Source: Limnohabitans sp. (GTDB lineage Bacteria > Pseudomonadota > Gammaproteobacteria > Burkholderiales > Burkholderiaceae_C). Taken from it: DNA of 64,000 nt. Both the position numbers and the translations under genes were made by a program. Position 1 is the stretch's first letter. Each line of letters begins with the position of its first letter. The stretch spans positions 1 through 64,000 of the forward strand of contig SHXD01000011.1 of the NCBI GenBank assembly GCA_009693505.1. Direction: 5' to 3'. The notes beneath the pieces are model-generated. The model had not been told where the DNA came from and did no database searches. It saw only the letters and a program-made list of their open reading frames with translations. Below, in pieces: positions 44,036 through 55,169 of the stretch.

Positions 44036-46198
44036 CTAATTTCGCTTCACCCTACCCACGCCGGCCACCGATTTCACGGTCTGCATCACCTTCTTTAAGA
44101 CTGAAGCATCAGACACTTCCACCGTAAAGGTCATCCAAGCCGTACCCTTGGCCGACTGGGTCTGAACTCCCACCACATTCATTTTTTCTTTGGCAAACAC
44201 TTCAGAAATATCTCTGAGTAAGCCCTGCCTGTCGGAGGCTTCTATGGAGACTTCCACCGGATACAACAATGTTTGACCAGGTTTTTGAATGCCCCAACGC
44301 ACTTCAATGACTCGCTCGCCATTTCTGGTGACCAGAGACTGAAAGTTTCGGCAGTCGTCTCTGTGAATGCTCACACCTTTGCCCCGGGTTACATAACCGC
44401 TGATAGGGTCTGGCGGTGCTGGTCGGCAGCACTTGGACAATTGAGTGAGTAAAGAATCGACGCCCACCACCAAAACTCCTGACTGCGATTTGGGTGGTAC
44501 CACGCGAGATTTTTTGAGCAGCACAAAATCATCGGGCTGCATAACAGGTTCAGGCGGGCGCAAAAACACTTCAATGTTACGAAGCGAATATTCGTCTTTG
44601 CCCACAATTTCAAAAAGTGCGTCTGAAGATTTAAAGCCTAAATCAGAGGCCAAGTCTTCTAACTTAACGGCGGTTTTGCCTTCGCGCTGCAAAAGTTTTT
44701 CTACAGCCTCTCGGCCTTTGGCAATGCTCTCATGGGTAATTTGCGCATTGAACCAAGCCTTGACTTTGGAGCGTGCACGATGGCTGACCAAGAAGCCCAA
44801 TTCAGCGTTCATCCAATCGCGTGAGGGGGCTCCTTCTTTCACGCTTGTAATTTCTATGGTCTGTCCATTTTGCAAAGGAGTGTTCAAAGGAACCATCACA
44901 CCATCGGCTTTGGCACCGCGGCATCTGTGTCCCAAATTGGTGTGAACCGTGTAGGCAAAATCGATGGGGGTAGCTCCTTTCGGCAATTCCACAATAGCTG
45001 CATTGGGGGTGAGCACGTAAATGCAATCTTCAAACAAGGCGTCAGCGCCCGCCTGATTTAAAACGCCAGAAGCCTCTGTCGACATCTCTCTTTCCCAAGC
45101 CAGCAACTGGCGCAGCACGGCAATCTTGGCGTCGTAGTCGCTGTTGGCACTCACGCCCACATAGCCTTTGGCGCCCGCTTCTTTGTATGCCCAGTGAGCG
45201 GCAACACCATGCTCTGCATGGTCGTGCATAGCTTGCGTGCGAATTTGAATTTCGATGGGCCTAGACTGACCGTCTCGAACCACAGTGTGCAAGGACTGAT
45301 AGCCATTGGACTTGGGTTTGGCGATGTAGTCGTCAAACTCAGAGGTAATGGGCACATAGCGCGAGTGAACCCAACTGAGCGCCTCATAACAATCGGCCAC
45401 GTTGGACACAATGACGCGCATGGCACGAATGTCAAATACTTGAGAAAAATCTAGCGACTTGCCGCGCATTTTTTTCACAATACTGTAGATGTGTTTAGGC
45501 CGACCCTGCACAGAAGCATGCACTTTTTGTGCGGCCAGTTCAGTTTGCAGTTGCTGCCGCAAATCATGCATGTTGTGTTCGCGCTCGGCACGCTTTTCAT
45601 GCAGCAGTTTGGCAATTTGTTTGTAGGTATCGGGCTCTAAATAACGGAAAGATAAATCTTCCAATTCCCATTTAATTTCCCAAATACCCAAGCGATTGGC
45701 CAAGGGCGCAAAAACCTGCAAGGACTCTTTGGCCAGCACAGCAGGCACTTCTTTTTTAACACTTGCAAAATAACGAAGTGTTTGCAAACGCGAGGCTAAA
45801 CGCAACATGATGACGCGCAAATCTTTGCTGAATGCCAAAAGCATTTTGCGCACGTTCTCTGTCTGCGCACGTGGATCGTCTTGAAGTTGTGCAGACGATA
45901 CGGCCGTGCGAGAGATACGTTGCACTTCCACCAACTTGTTAGTCTCAACCGCCAGCGATGCAAACTCATCGCCAAATGTTTTGGCAATCACTTCTCGGGG
46001 CCTGCTTAAGTGAGGGCATGCATACGCCAAATAACTGGCCGCCTTCACATCATTGCCGCTGCTCATGGTGTCCAAAATAGAGGCCACGGCATCGGCATGC
46101 TCGAGCATGTTCTCGCCGGTGTCTAGATATTCACTTGACAAGAAGGGCTCGGCAAACGCTCTTGCGCGAACCAACACATCTTCAAGCTCAGCGCTCAT
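44036..46198 (-). CDS. RelA/SpoT-family (p)ppGpp synthetase/hydrolase
   Basis: 720 aa; KLLHEKRAEREH, DIRAMRVIV...YIAKPKSNGYQSLHTVV, TGS and ACT domains. The HD site appears degenerate (SYLAYACPHLSRPREVIAKTFGDE without a clear HD motif), which resembles RelA. Confidence 0.9.
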   Translation of the reverse strand: MSAELEDVLVRARAFAEPFLSSEYLDTGENMLEHADAVASILDTMSSGNDVKAASYLAYACPHLSRPREVIAKTFGDEFASLAVETNKLVEVQRISRTAVSSAQLQDDPRAQTENVRKMLLAFSKDLRVIMLRLASRLQTLRYFASVKKEVPAVLAKESLQVFAPLANRLGIWEIKWELEDLSFRYLEPDTYKQIAKLLHEKRAEREHNMHDLRQQLQTELAAQKVHASVQGRPKHIYSIVKKMRGKSLDFSQVFDIRAMRVIVSNVADCYEALSWVHSRYVPITSEFDDYIAKPKSNGYQSLHTVVRDGQSRPIEIQIRTQAMHDHAEHGVAAHWAYKEAGAKGYVGVSANSDYDAKIAVLRQLLAWEREMSTEASGVLNQAGADALFEDCIYVLTPNAAIVELPKGATPIDFAYTVHTNLGHRCRGAKADGVMVPLNTPLQNGQTIEITSVKEGAPSRDWMNAELGFLVSHRARSKVKAWFNAQITHESIAKGREAVEKLLQREGKTAVKLEDLASDLGFKSSDALFEIVGKDEYSLRNIEVFLRPPEPVMQPDDFVLLKKSRVVPPKSQSGVLVVGVDSLLTQLSKCCRPAPPDPISGYVTRGKGVSIHRDDCRNFQSLVTRNGERVIEVRWGIQKPGQTLLYPVEVSIEASDRQGLLRDISEVFAKEKMNVVGVQTQSAKGTAWMTFTVEVSDASVLKKVMQTVKSVAGVGRVKRN

Positions 46199-47106
46199 GC
46201 AAGCAAGCCTAAAAACTGCCGAACGATGTCAATTTGATCTTGGTGCGTCAGGGTGGGCGCATGGCCCACACCTGGCAAAGTGGCCACCTGAGCGTGGGCA
46301 CCGCGCTGGGTCATTTCCAGCGCAGAGGCAGCACTTAGCAACTCCGATTCAGCACCGCGAATGAGCAATGTTGGACACTGAATCAAATCGTAGACCTGCC
46401 ACAAAGTGGCTTCACCGGCCTTGGCTTGTTCTTCTGTGACTGCGCGAATGGGCACTCTGAGTTGTGGGTCGTAATGCAAACAATAAGTGCCGTCTTCCAA
46501 ACGCCGCACCATGTTTTGAGACAAAGCCAGCCACTCGGAAGCTGTATGCGGCCCAAAAGATTTAGAGATTTCCCAGATGGCATTGGCCGCGTCTTGCACC
46601 GTTTGAAACTTGCCCACCTCGCCCACATAAGTCTTCATGTTCAAAATGGACTTCCACGATACGGGCGGGCCAATATCGTTCAAAACCAGATGGCGAACGG
46701 GCACTGATAATTCACTTGCTGCCATCAACATGCCAATCACACCGCCCATGCTGGTGCCCACCCAATCGAGGCGTTCTATAACTCGCTCTGAGTTCAAGCT
46801 TTTCAGCAGCACAGCCATGTCAGCTGCATATTGAGGAAATTGGTAACCCAAGGGGTCTTGCAGCCAATCGCTTTTGCCACGCCCCACCACATCTGGACAA
46901 ATGACCCTGAGGCTTGGCAAACCAGCAGCTTTGGCAGATGCGGTCAGGGCTTGGGCAAGCAAATCAAAATCACGGCCTTGGCGGGTTAAACCATGCACGC
47001 AAAACATCACATGCGAAGCCGATTTTTCACCCCAAGACCAGTAGGCCATGCGGTGGGTGCCCTGAGGGTCGGGGCAAGCAACAAAATCAAGGATGGGCTC
47101 GAACAT
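46195..47106 (-). CDS. Alpha/beta hydrolase
   Basis: FCVHGLTRQGRDFD, VGTSMGG nucleophile elbow, GVGHAPTL. Confidence 0.88.
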   Translation of the reverse strand: MFEPILDFVACPDPQGTHRMAYWSWGEKSASHVMFCVHGLTRQGRDFDLLAQALTASAKAAGLPSLRVICPDVVGRGKSDWLQDPLGYQFPQYAADMAVLLKSLNSERVIERLDWVGTSMGGVIGMLMAASELSVPVRHLVLNDIGPPVSWKSILNMKTYVGEVGKFQTVQDAANAIWEISKSFGPHTASEWLALSQNMVRRLEDGTYCLHYDPQLRVPIRAVTEEQAKAGEATLWQVYDLIQCPTLLIRGAESELLSAASALEMTQRGAHAQVATLPGVGHAPTLTHQDQIDIVRQFLGLLA

Positions 47107-47208
47107 AAGTTGATTCAATTCTAAATTTAGAGTGAGGTCGTCAGTTCTCTGTGGCATTGACGCGCCATAATTCACTTTTCCACATCGTAATTCATTCGGA
47201 GAACCGCC

Positions 47209-47979
47209 ATGCTGAAAGGCAAAACTGCACTCGTGACCGGCTCTACCAGCGGCATTGGCTTAGGTATTGCCAAGGCCTTGGCCCAGCAAGGCGCCAACAT
47301 TGTTTTGAATGGCTTTGGCGACCATGCCGGACCCGAGGCTGAAATTGCGGCATTAGGCGCTAAAGTGGCCTATCACGGTGCCGACATGAGCAAGCCTCCC
47401 GAAATTGAAGCCATGGTGAAGTTTGCCCAAGAGAAATTTGGCAGCGTCGATATTTTGGTCAACAACGCTGGCATTCAGCATGTGGCCCGCGTTGAAAATT
47501 TTCCAATTGAGCGCTGGGATGCCATCATTGCCATCAATCTGTCCAGCGCTTTCCATGCTTCACGTGCTGTGCTGCCTGCCATGCAAAAGGCCAACTGGGG
47601 CCGCATCATCAATGTGGCATCGGTTCATGGTTTGGTGGGCTCTGCCGAAAAGTCAGCCTATGTGGCGGCCAAGCACGGCATTGTGGGCCTGACCAAAGTG
47701 ACTGCATTGGAAAACGCCAAGTCGGGCATTACGTGCAACGCCATTTGCCCAGGCTGGGTGCTTACACCTTTGGTGCAAAAACAAGTGGACGCCAAAGCAG
47801 AAACTTTGGGCTTGACCAACCAAGCGGCCACTGAATTGTTGTTGGGTGAAAAAGAGCCTTCCATGCAATTCACCACGCCTGAAGAGTTGGGTGAATTGGC
47901 TGCGTTCTTCTGCTCTGCCGCAGGCAACAACATTCGCGGCGTGGCTTGGAATATGGACGGCGGCTGGGCCGCTCAGTAA
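47209..47979 (+). CDS. bdhA: 3-hydroxybutyrate dehydrogenase (SDR family)
   Basis: LKGKTALVTGSTSGIGLGIAKALAQQGANIVLNGFG, YVAAKHG, CPGWVLTPLVQKQ. Confidence 0.88.
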   Translation: MLKGKTALVTGSTSGIGLGIAKALAQQGANIVLNGFGDHAGPEAEIAALGAKVAYHGADMSKPPEIEAMVKFAQEKFGSVDILVNNAGIQHVARVENFPIERWDAIIAINLSSAFHASRAVLPAMQKANWGRIINVASVHGLVGSAEKSAYVAAKHGIVGLTKVTALENAKSGITCNAICPGWVLTPLVQKQVDAKAETLGLTNQAATELLLGEKEPSMQFTTPEELGELAAFFCSAAGNNIRGVAWNMDGGWAAQ

Positions 47980-47983
47980 AAAA

Positions 47984-48463
47984 TCAGGGCTTGTGAATGA
48001 GCACCACAGCCCTGGCTTCCATGCTAAGGCCCTCACCCACTGGGCCCATTTTTTCAGCCGTTTTGGCTTTCACATTCACAAAAGATTCTGGCACGCCCAA
48101 AGCTTTGGCAATTGAGGACCGAATGTCTGACCGATGCGGCGAAAGCTTGGGCGCTTGCGCAATGATGGTGCAATCGACATTGCCCAAGTGCCAGCCTAAA
48201 TGTTTGACATGCTCATAAGCTTTTTTCAAAAGCATGACTGAGTCAGCACCTAAGTAAGTGGCATCGGTGTCTGGAAAGTGCTGGCCAATGTCGCCCAAGC
48301 CAGCAGCACCGAGCAATGCATCGGTGATGGCATGCAAGAGCACATCTGCGTCGGAGTGACCTAACAATCCTTTGTCGTGGGGAATATGCACGCCGCCCAA
48401 CATCAAAGGACGGCCTTCTACCAAGGCATGTGTATCCCAACCTTCGCCTACTCGAATGTTCAT
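47984..48463 (-). CDS. ispF: 2-C-methyl-D-erythritol 2,4-cyclodiphosphate synthase
   Basis: [53 protein letters not shown]. Confidence 0.97.
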   Translation of the reverse strand: MNIRVGEGWDTHALVEGRPLMLGGVHIPHDKGLLGHSDADVLLHAITDALLGAAGLGDIGQHFPDTDATYLGADSVMLLKKAYEHVKHLGWHLGNVDCTIIAQAPKLSPHRSDIRSSIAKALGVPESFVNVKAKTAEKMGPVGEGLSMEARAVVLIHKP

Positions 48464-49230
48464 GTTCTGCTCCTAAGCAAATCTTCAGCCAGTGCAAAAT
48501 CTGACGGATAGGTAACTTTGAAATTGTGTGGGCTACCCACCACCAACTTAGGCGCAAACCCAGCCATCTCCATGGCACTGGCTTCATCGGTAATGCCATC
48601 GAAATTTTCAGAAACTTTGGAAGACAGTGCCGCATGCAAAGCCCCAGCTCTGAACATTTGCGGTGTTTGCGCCAACCATTTATTTTGCCTTGGCAATGTT
48701 TCACTGATGCGACCATTGACCGCAACCTTCAATGTATCTGGCAAAGGCAGGGCCAACAAGCCCCCTACCTCGTCGTCCAAGCACGCATCAATTAAGCGGT
48801 TAATTTCTAAGTCAGTAATGAGACAACGCGCTGCATCGTGCACCAAAATCCAGTCTCTCGATTGAACGCCTTCAGGGTTTTTTTCACCCTCAGCCAGCAA
48901 TTGGGTTAAGCAGTTGAACACCGACTCGGCACGGGTGGCACCCCCGCATTTGATGGGGTGAATGGTTTCAACGGGCCACACATGCGAATCGGTGGGCGAC
49001 ACCACCACCACAATTTTTTCAAGCCTGCTCACAGATTGCAGGGCATTCAAGGTGTGCATCACCATGCTTTGGCCGGCAATCAACTCGTACTGTTTGGGCA
49101 TGACCGTACCAGCACGCGAACCCGAACCCGCGCAAGGCACCAACGCAAAACACCTGGCCGCAGGTGCTGTGTTTTCAGCGTCTTGAAGGCTGACTGATTC
49201 GAAAAGGTCAGAAAGGTCAGTGGGGTTCAC
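48460..49230 (-). CDS. ispD: 2-C-methyl-D-erythritol 4-phosphate cytidylyltransferase
   Basis: [27 protein letters not shown]..., VHDAARCLI; overlaps ispF. Confidence 0.96.
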   Translation of the reverse strand: MNPTDLSDLFESVSLQDAENTAPAARCFALVPCAGSGSRAGTVMPKQYELIAGQSMVMHTLNALQSVSRLEKIVVVVSPTDSHVWPVETIHPIKCGGATRAESVFNCLTQLLAEGEKNPEGVQSRDWILVHDAARCLITDLEINRLIDACLDDEVGGLLALPLPDTLKVAVNGRISETLPRQNKWLAQTPQMFRAGALHAALSSKVSENFDGITDEASAMEMAGFAPKLVVGSPHNFKVTYPSDFALAEDLLRSRT

Positions 49231-49278
49231 AGTGAATTGCTTTGGAGTGCCAATACGCCAACTATACTATTGGAGTTC

Positions 49279-52200
49279 ATGCAATTACCCGCGCTTAGCT
49301 TAGGAAAACGCTTTACCCTGCCCCGTCCCATGGGATCGGCAGACGCTGTGCTATTGGCCCAACTGGCCGAACGCGAAAAAACACAAGGCCGCCTAACGGC
49401 CGTGGTCACCTCTGACGCCGCCGACACCCAGCGCCTGATGGACGAGGTGGCTTTCTTTGCACCGGGCCTGCGATGTGCCATTTTTCCCGATTGGGAAACA
49501 CTGCCTTACGACACTTTTTCGCCCCACCAAGACCTGATCAGCGAACGCTTGGCAACTCTGTGGCGCATTAGCCAGCGAGACAAAGCAGAAGGCGCCGACT
49601 TGGTGTTCATTCCAGCCACCACCGCTTTGTACCGTTTGGCCCCACCCTCATTTTTAGCAGGCTACACCTTTCAATTCAAGACCAATCAAAAACTGGACGA
49701 AGCCAAACTCAAAGCCCAACTGACTCTGGCCGGCTACAGCCATGTGAGCCAAGTGGTCAGCCCTGGCGAATATGCGGTGCGCGGCGGCCTGATTGATCTG
49801 TTTCCCATGGGCTCGCAAGTACCCTTTCGCGTTGATTTGTTTGACAACGAAATTGACTCCATTCGCACCTTCGACCCCGACACCCAGCGCAGTTTGTATC
49901 CCGTGCCCGAAGTGCGTTTGTTGCCAGGTCGCGAATTTCCCATGGACGAAGCGGCGCGAGCCAAATTTCGCAGTCGGTGGCGAGAACTGCTAGATGGCGA
50001 CCCCACCAAAAGCCGCATTTACAAAGACATCGGCAACGGTGTGGCAACGGCCGGCATTGAATATTATTTGCCGCTGTTCTTTGAGGAAACCGCCACAGTA
50101 TTTGACTATTTGGGCGCCGGCAGTGACAAGCCAGCCACGCTGGTGTTGCATGGCGATTTAGAGCCCGCGTTTCAACGTTTTTGGCAAGACACCAAAGACC
50201 GCTATCGCTTGGTGCAAGGCGACCCTGAGCGACCTGCTCTGCCGCCTGAAGCATTGTTCTTATCTGCCGAGCAGTTTTATACCGGCACGAATCAGCATGC
50301 GCAATTGGCGCTCAGGCAAGTTGCAACAGACAGCTCAGAAACCCATGCAGACAACACGCTGGCTCAAGGACTGCCCGACCTCACGGTGGTGCGTGGTGCA
50401 GAAGAGCCATTGGCCAAACTGCAAGCGCACATTCGCAGCACGCCAAATCGTGTTTTGATATTGGCCGAGAGTGCGGGCCGCCGAGAAAGCCTGTTAGACT
50501 TTTTGCGTGCCGGTGGTGTCAACCCGCCTGCATTTCATAACTTGCACGAGTTTCAAACCAGCGATGAAAAAATTGGCATTGCCACAGCTGCTTTAAATTC
50601 TGGCTTCCATTGGTTTGAAACCGGCATTGATTTGGTCACAGAGACTGAATTATTTGCTGCAGGTGTGACCACACGCAGACGCAAGAAACAAGAGCAAGTG
50701 AGCGATGTTGAAGCGCTCATCAAAGATTTATCAGAGCTCAACGTAGGCGACCCCGTGGTGCACAACGCGCACGGCATTGGCCGCTACCGTGGGTTGGTGA
50801 ACATGGATTTGGGCGAGAAAAATCCAGATGGCACCCCGGCGCTGCAAGAGTTTTTACATTTGGAATATGCCGACAAGGCCACGCTGTATGTGCCCGTGAG
50901 TCAGTTGCAACTGATTGGCCGCTACACCGGCGTGAGTGCCGATGAAGCGCCGCTGCACCGCTTGGGCAGTGGCCAATGGGAAAAAGCCAAACGCAAAGCC
51001 GCAGAACAAGTGCGTGATTCAGCGGCAGAGTTGCTGAACATTTATGCCAGGCGCGCTGCCCGCAAAGGCCATGCCTTTAGATACAGTCCGCAAGACTACG
51101 AAGTGTTTGCCAACGACTTTGGTTTCAGCGAAACAGCCGACCAAAACGCAGCCATCCATGCCGTCATTCAAGACATGATCAGCCCACGCCCTATGGACCG
51201 CTTGGTGTGTGGCGATGTGGGTTTTGGCAAAACCGAAGTGGCATTGCGTGCTGCATTTGTTGCGGTCACAGGTGGCAAACAAGTGGCCATCTTGGCACCC
51301 ACTACGCTGTTGGCTGAGCAACACTTTCAAACTTTGAAAGACCGGTTTTCAAAGTGGCCCGTGAAGGTGGCTGAAGTATCGCGTTTTCGTTCTACCAAAG
51401 AAGTGAATGAAGCCCTCAAAGGTTTGGCCGATGGCACTGTGGACATTGTGGTGGGCACACACAAATTGCTCAGTGAATCAACCAAATTTAAAAACTTGGG
51501 CTTGTTGGTGATTGACGAAGAACACCGCTTTGGTGTGCGCCACAAAGAAGCCATGAAAGCCATGCGCGCCGAAGTGGATGTACTCACCTTGACCGCCACT
51601 CCCATTCCTCGCACATTGGGCATGGCACTGGAAGGCATTCGCGATTTAAGCGTGATAGCTACCGCACCGCAGCGCCGCTTGGCCATTAAAACCTTTGTGC
51701 GCAACGAAGGCATCGGCGTGATTCGCGAAGCGGTGCTGCGCGAACTCAAGCGCGGCGGCCAGGTTTACTTCTTGCACAACGAAGTGGACACCATTGAAAA
51801 CCGCCGCCAAAAGCTGGAAGAACTATTGCCTGAGGCGCGCATTGCAGTGGCTCACGGTCAAATGCCCGAGCGCGATTTGGAAAAAGTGATGCGTGATTTT
51901 GTAGCTCAGCGTTACAACATTTTGCTGTGCTCCACTATCATTGAAACTGGCATTGATGTGGCCACTGCCAACACCATTGTGATTTCTCGCGCCGACAAAT
52001 TTGGCTTAGCGCAACTGCACCAATTGCGCGGCCGTGTGGGTCGAAGCCATCACCAAGCCTATGCTTATTTGATGGTGCCAGAAATTGACGCCCTCACCAA
52101 AAATGCCGCACAGCGCTTGGATGCCATTCAGCAAATGGAAGAATTGGGCAGTGGCTTTTATTTGGCCATGCACGATTTGGAAATTCGCGGCGCCGGTGAA

Positions 52201-52785
52201 GTACTGGGCGAAAACCAAAGCGGCAACATGCTGGAAGTGGGCTTCCAGCTGTACAACGAAATGTTGAACGAAGCTGTGCGCTGTTTGAAATTGGGCAAAG
52301 AACCTGATTTGCTAAGCCCACTTTCAGCTGCAACCGATATCAATTTGCACGCCCCTGCCCTGCTGCCCAGCGACTACTGCGGCGATGTGCATTTGCGTTT
52401 ATCTTTCTACAAGAAATTGGCAACCGCCAAAACATCCGATCAGATTGACGGCTTGCTGGAAGAAATTGTAGACCGCTTTGGCAAACTGCCACCGCAGGCG
52501 CAAACCCTCATGGATGTGCATCGCTTAAGGGTTTTAAGCTTTCCTTATGGTGTGGTGAAGGTAGATGCTGCGCCCGGCATGATTCAAATTAGCTTCAAGC
52601 CCAACCCACCCATTGAGCCCATGCGCATCATTGAGCTGATTCAAAAGAACAAACACATTCAATTGGCTGGCAACGATAAACTGCGCATAGAGCGTGAATT
52701 GCCCGACCCCAAAGCTCGGGCGCAAATGGTGCGCGACATCTTGCGCTCTTTGGGTCAGCCTAAAATTGAGACAGTGGAAGGATAA
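49279..52785 (+). CDS. mfd: Transcription-repair coupling factor
   Basis: 1168 aa; RLVCGDVGFGKTEVALRAAF, DEEHRFGVRHKE, TATPIPRTL; start at MQLPALSLGKRF. Confidence 0.97.
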   Translation: MQLPALSLGKRFTLPRPMGSADAVLLAQLAEREKTQGRLTAVVTSDAADTQRLMDEVAFFAPGLRCAIFPDWETLPYDTFSPHQDLISERLATLWRISQRDKAEGADLVFIPATTALYRLAPPSFLAGYTFQFKTNQKLDEAKLKAQLTLAGYSHVSQVVSPGEYAVRGGLIDLFPMGSQVPFRVDLFDNEIDSIRTFDPDTQRSLYPVPEVRLLPGREFPMDEAARAKFRSRWRELLDGDPTKSRIYKDIGNGVATAGIEYYLPLFFEETATVFDYLGAGSDKPATLVLHGDLEPAFQRFWQDTKDRYRLVQGDPERPALPPEALFLSAEQFYTGTNQHAQLALRQVATDSSETHADNTLAQGLPDLTVVRGAEEPLAKLQAHIRSTPNRVLILAESAGRRESLLDFLRAGGVNPPAFHNLHEFQTSDEKIGIATAALNSGFHWFETGIDLVTETELFAAGVTTRRRKKQEQVSDVEALIKDLSELNVGDPVVHNAHGIGRYRGLVNMDLGEKNPDGTPALQEFLHLEYADKATLYVPVSQLQLIGRYTGVSADEAPLHRLGSGQWEKAKRKAAEQVRDSAAELLNIYARRAARKGHAFRYSPQDYEVFANDFGFSETADQNAAIHAVIQDMISPRPMDRLVCGDVGFGKTEVALRAAFVAVTGGKQVAILAPTTLLAEQHFQTLKDRFSKWPVKVAEVSRFRSTKEVNEALKGLADGTVDIVVGTHKLLSESTKFKNLGLLVIDEEHRFGVRHKEAMKAMRAEVDVLTLTATPIPRTLGMALEGIRDLSVIATAPQRRLAIKTFVRNEGIGVIREAVLRELKRGGQVYFLHNEVDTIENRRQKLEELLPEARIAVAHGQMPERDLEKVMRDFVAQRYNILLCSTIIETGIDVATANTIVISRADKFGLAQLHQLRGRVGRSHHQAYAYLMVPEIDALTKNAAQRLDAIQQMEELGSGFYLAMHDLEIRGAGEVLGENQSGNMLEVGFQLYNEMLNEAVRCLKLGKEPDLLSPLSAATDINLHAPALLPSDYCGDVHLRLSFYKKLATAKTSDQIDGLLEEIVDRFGKLPPQAQTLMDVHRLRVLSFPYGVVKVDAAPGMIQISFKPNPPIEPMRIIELIQKNKHIQLAGNDKLRIERELPDPKARAQMVRDILRSLGQPKIETVEG

Positions 52786-52791
52786 ACAAGC

Positions 52792-53511
52792 ATGAGCAAC
52801 GAGCCCAGCGCCCCTACTTTCCAAGGCATGACCGTGAAGGGCTTTACGCCACCTTTGAAATTAAGCGATTTCAAACTCATTGCCTTTGACATGGACTCCA
52901 CTCTCATCAACATTGAGTGTGTCGACGAAATTGCCGATGCAGCAGGACGCAAAGCCGAAGTGGCCGCCATTACAGAAGCAGCCATGCGCGGTGAAATTAC
53001 CGATTACAAAGACAGCTTGCGCAAACGCGTGGCACTTTTAAAGGGTGTCACTGTGGCGCACATGGAAGAGGTTTTGAGCCATCGCCTGCAACTCAACCCA
53101 GGCGCAGAAACTTTGGTGAAGGCCTGTCAAGCTGCCGGTATGAAAGTGCTATTGGTCTCTGGCGGTTTTACTTTTTTCACAGACCATGTGCGCGACAGGC
53201 TCAGTATCAATTGGACCCGCTCCAATGTGTTGGAGGTCGTGAATGGTGAACTGACAGGCCGCATGGTGGACCAAAACTGGGGCGACATTTGCGATGGTGA
53301 AGAAAAGCGCAAGATGCTTTTGCAAACTTGCGAGCAAATGGGTATAGCACCCTCGCAAGCCATCGCCATGGGCGATGGCGCCAACGATTTGCCCATGATG
53401 GGCGTGGCAGGTTTGTCTGTGGCCTATCACGCGAAGCCCAAGGTACGCGAGCAGGCCATGGTGGCCATTGAAGAAGGTGGGCTTGACCGCTTGCTGGAAT
53501 TACTCAACTGA
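52792..53511 (+). CDS. serB: Phosphoserine phosphatase
   Basis: IAFDMDSTLINIECVDEIAD, GDGANDLPMMGVAGLSVAYHAKPKVR. Confidence 0.95.
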   Translation: MSNEPSAPTFQGMTVKGFTPPLKLSDFKLIAFDMDSTLINIECVDEIADAAGRKAEVAAITEAAMRGEITDYKDSLRKRVALLKGVTVAHMEEVLSHRLQLNPGAETLVKACQAAGMKVLLVSGGFTFFTDHVRDRLSINWTRSNVLEVVNGELTGRMVDQNWGDICDGEEKRKMLLQTCEQMGIAPSQAIAMGDGANDLPMMGVAGLSVAYHAKPKVREQAMVAIEEGGLDRLLELLN

Positions 53512-53534
53512 GCCTGGCTTGAAGCTCTGAAAGC

Positions 53535-55169
53535 TCAGGCCGTCCTTTGCACCTGCGGTACACCCGCTTCGACTGTAAACTTGGCTAAGGTTTCTATTTT
53601 GGTTTGCGTTTGTCGCACATCGTCAACCACCCTTAGCTCAGTTTGAATTTGCTTGGCCGTGAACTCCACCACGCCATAACCTTTGCGCTCGCTGTCTGCG
53701 AATATAAAGTGTGGGTTTTCAGCCAAACGAGCAGCCAACCTTGAATTGCCAGCAGAGCGCGCCGTAATGCCAGCGCCACAAAACTCCACCCCAATTTTGG
53801 CGCTGTCGTCTTTGTAGGCATCGGCCATGACATGGCCCACCCAGTTTTCATGCGTATCACCGCCTAACAAAACTGGATTTTTTAACACATGCCCCTGCAT
53901 TGAAGCAGCCATGCGCTGACGGGCTGATGAATAGCCATCCCAGCCATCATTCCAAAGGAAGCGTCCTTCGCCTAGTTTGTAATCACGTCTGCCAAAGATG
54001 GTTTGCTGCGCCACCACATTCCAAGGACGAAGGTCTTTGCGTGCGTTCGAAAAGGCTTGATCCAGCCATTGCTCTTGGGCAGTACCCAACAATGAGCGTT
54101 GGGGGTCCAACCAAGCTTCACACTGATCGGGGTCAACCCAGCCAGAGCCAAAACCAAATCCTTTGTTGCAGACTTGACGGTCACGGTATTGGCGATCGTC
54201 TAACAAGTAAATGTTGGCCAATTTGCCGTAAGCCACTTGCCCATAGATTCGCATTTCAGCACCTTTTGCCAAGCCGTCGATAGCGCGCGTCAAGGCGCTG
54301 GCTCGCAGTGGCATGTGTTCGTAAAAGGCTTGGTAGGCTCTGGCACGTTGCGCTGGAAAATCAAATCCGATGTTGCCACTCTGACCACGCTCTAAAGCTG
54401 CGTAGTCATTGGACACTTCATGATCGTCCCACGTGATCAGCCAAGGGCATTGCGCATGCATGGCCTGCAAGCTTTTTTCACTTTTGTGCAGTGCGTATCG
54501 GTCGCGGTAATCAGACAGGCTACTCACCCAGCCGCCCGAAGGCAAGCGCACTGCATTGGCAGCACCGGCATATTCATAAATGTAATCGCCCAAGAACAGC
54601 ACCATGTCTAAGTTTTCTTGGCCCATGTGATCGTAGGCGCTGAAGTAGCCATGCTCCCAGCGCTGGCAAGAGGCATAGGCTACGCGAAGTTTTTGCACCA
54701 TGGCCTCAGGGTGTGGCAGGGTTCTGGTTCTGCCCACCGTGCTTTGAGCATCGCCCATTTGAAAGCGATAGTAGTACCACCGATCGCTTTGCAATTGATC
54801 AAGCTCTAAGTGCACCGAATGTGCCAACGCGGACAAAGCTACGACTTGTCCCGCGCGGCGATTGACTTTGAAGGCCTCATCGTCAGCCACTTCCCATTGG
54901 ACCGACACATCGCTTGTAGCAAATTGCGAGTGACCGCTGGCTGCATCTGGCATGAGTCGGGTCCACAACACCACCGAATGGTGATTGGGCGATCCACTGG
55001 CCACGCCCAATGTAAAAGGGTTGTGCCTTAAAGGTGTTTGCGCCATCGACAGACTGAACGAGACAGGTGCTGAAGCCAACGCCGCCCATTTCAAAATATC
55101 TCGGCGGGTATTGGAAGCTGGCGTCAGTTGCGATTCATGGTGTGGTGGTGTCATGGTGCTGCCAACCAT
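53535..55169 (-). CDS. phoD: PhoD-like alkaline phosphatase / phosphodiesterase, Tat-exported
   Basis: NTRRDILKWAALASAPVSFS Tat-like signal, FTLGVASGSPNHHSVVLWTRL, FLGDYIYEY, ITWDDHEVSNDYA. Confidence 0.93.
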   Translation of the reverse strand: MVGSTMTPPHHESQLTPASNTRRDILKWAALASAPVSFSLSMAQTPLRHNPFTLGVASGSPNHHSVVLWTRLMPDAASGHSQFATSDVSVQWEVADDEAFKVNRRAGQVVALSALAHSVHLELDQLQSDRWYYYRFQMGDAQSTVGRTRTLPHPEAMVQKLRVAYASCQRWEHGYFSAYDHMGQENLDMVLFLGDYIYEYAGAANAVRLPSGGWVSSLSDYRDRYALHKSEKSLQAMHAQCPWLITWDDHEVSNDYAALERGQSGNIGFDFPAQRARAYQAFYEHMPLRASALTRAIDGLAKGAEMRIYGQVAYGKLANIYLLDDRQYRDRQVCNKGFGFGSGWVDPDQCEAWLDPQRSLLGTAQEQWLDQAFSNARKDLRPWNVVAQQTIFGRRDYKLGEGRFLWNDGWDGYSSARQRMAASMQGHVLKNPVLLGGDTHENWVGHVMADAYKDDSAKIGVEFCGAGITARSAGNSRLAARLAENPHFIFADSERKGYGVVEFTAKQIQTELRVVDDVRQTQTKIETLAKFTVEAGVPQVQRTA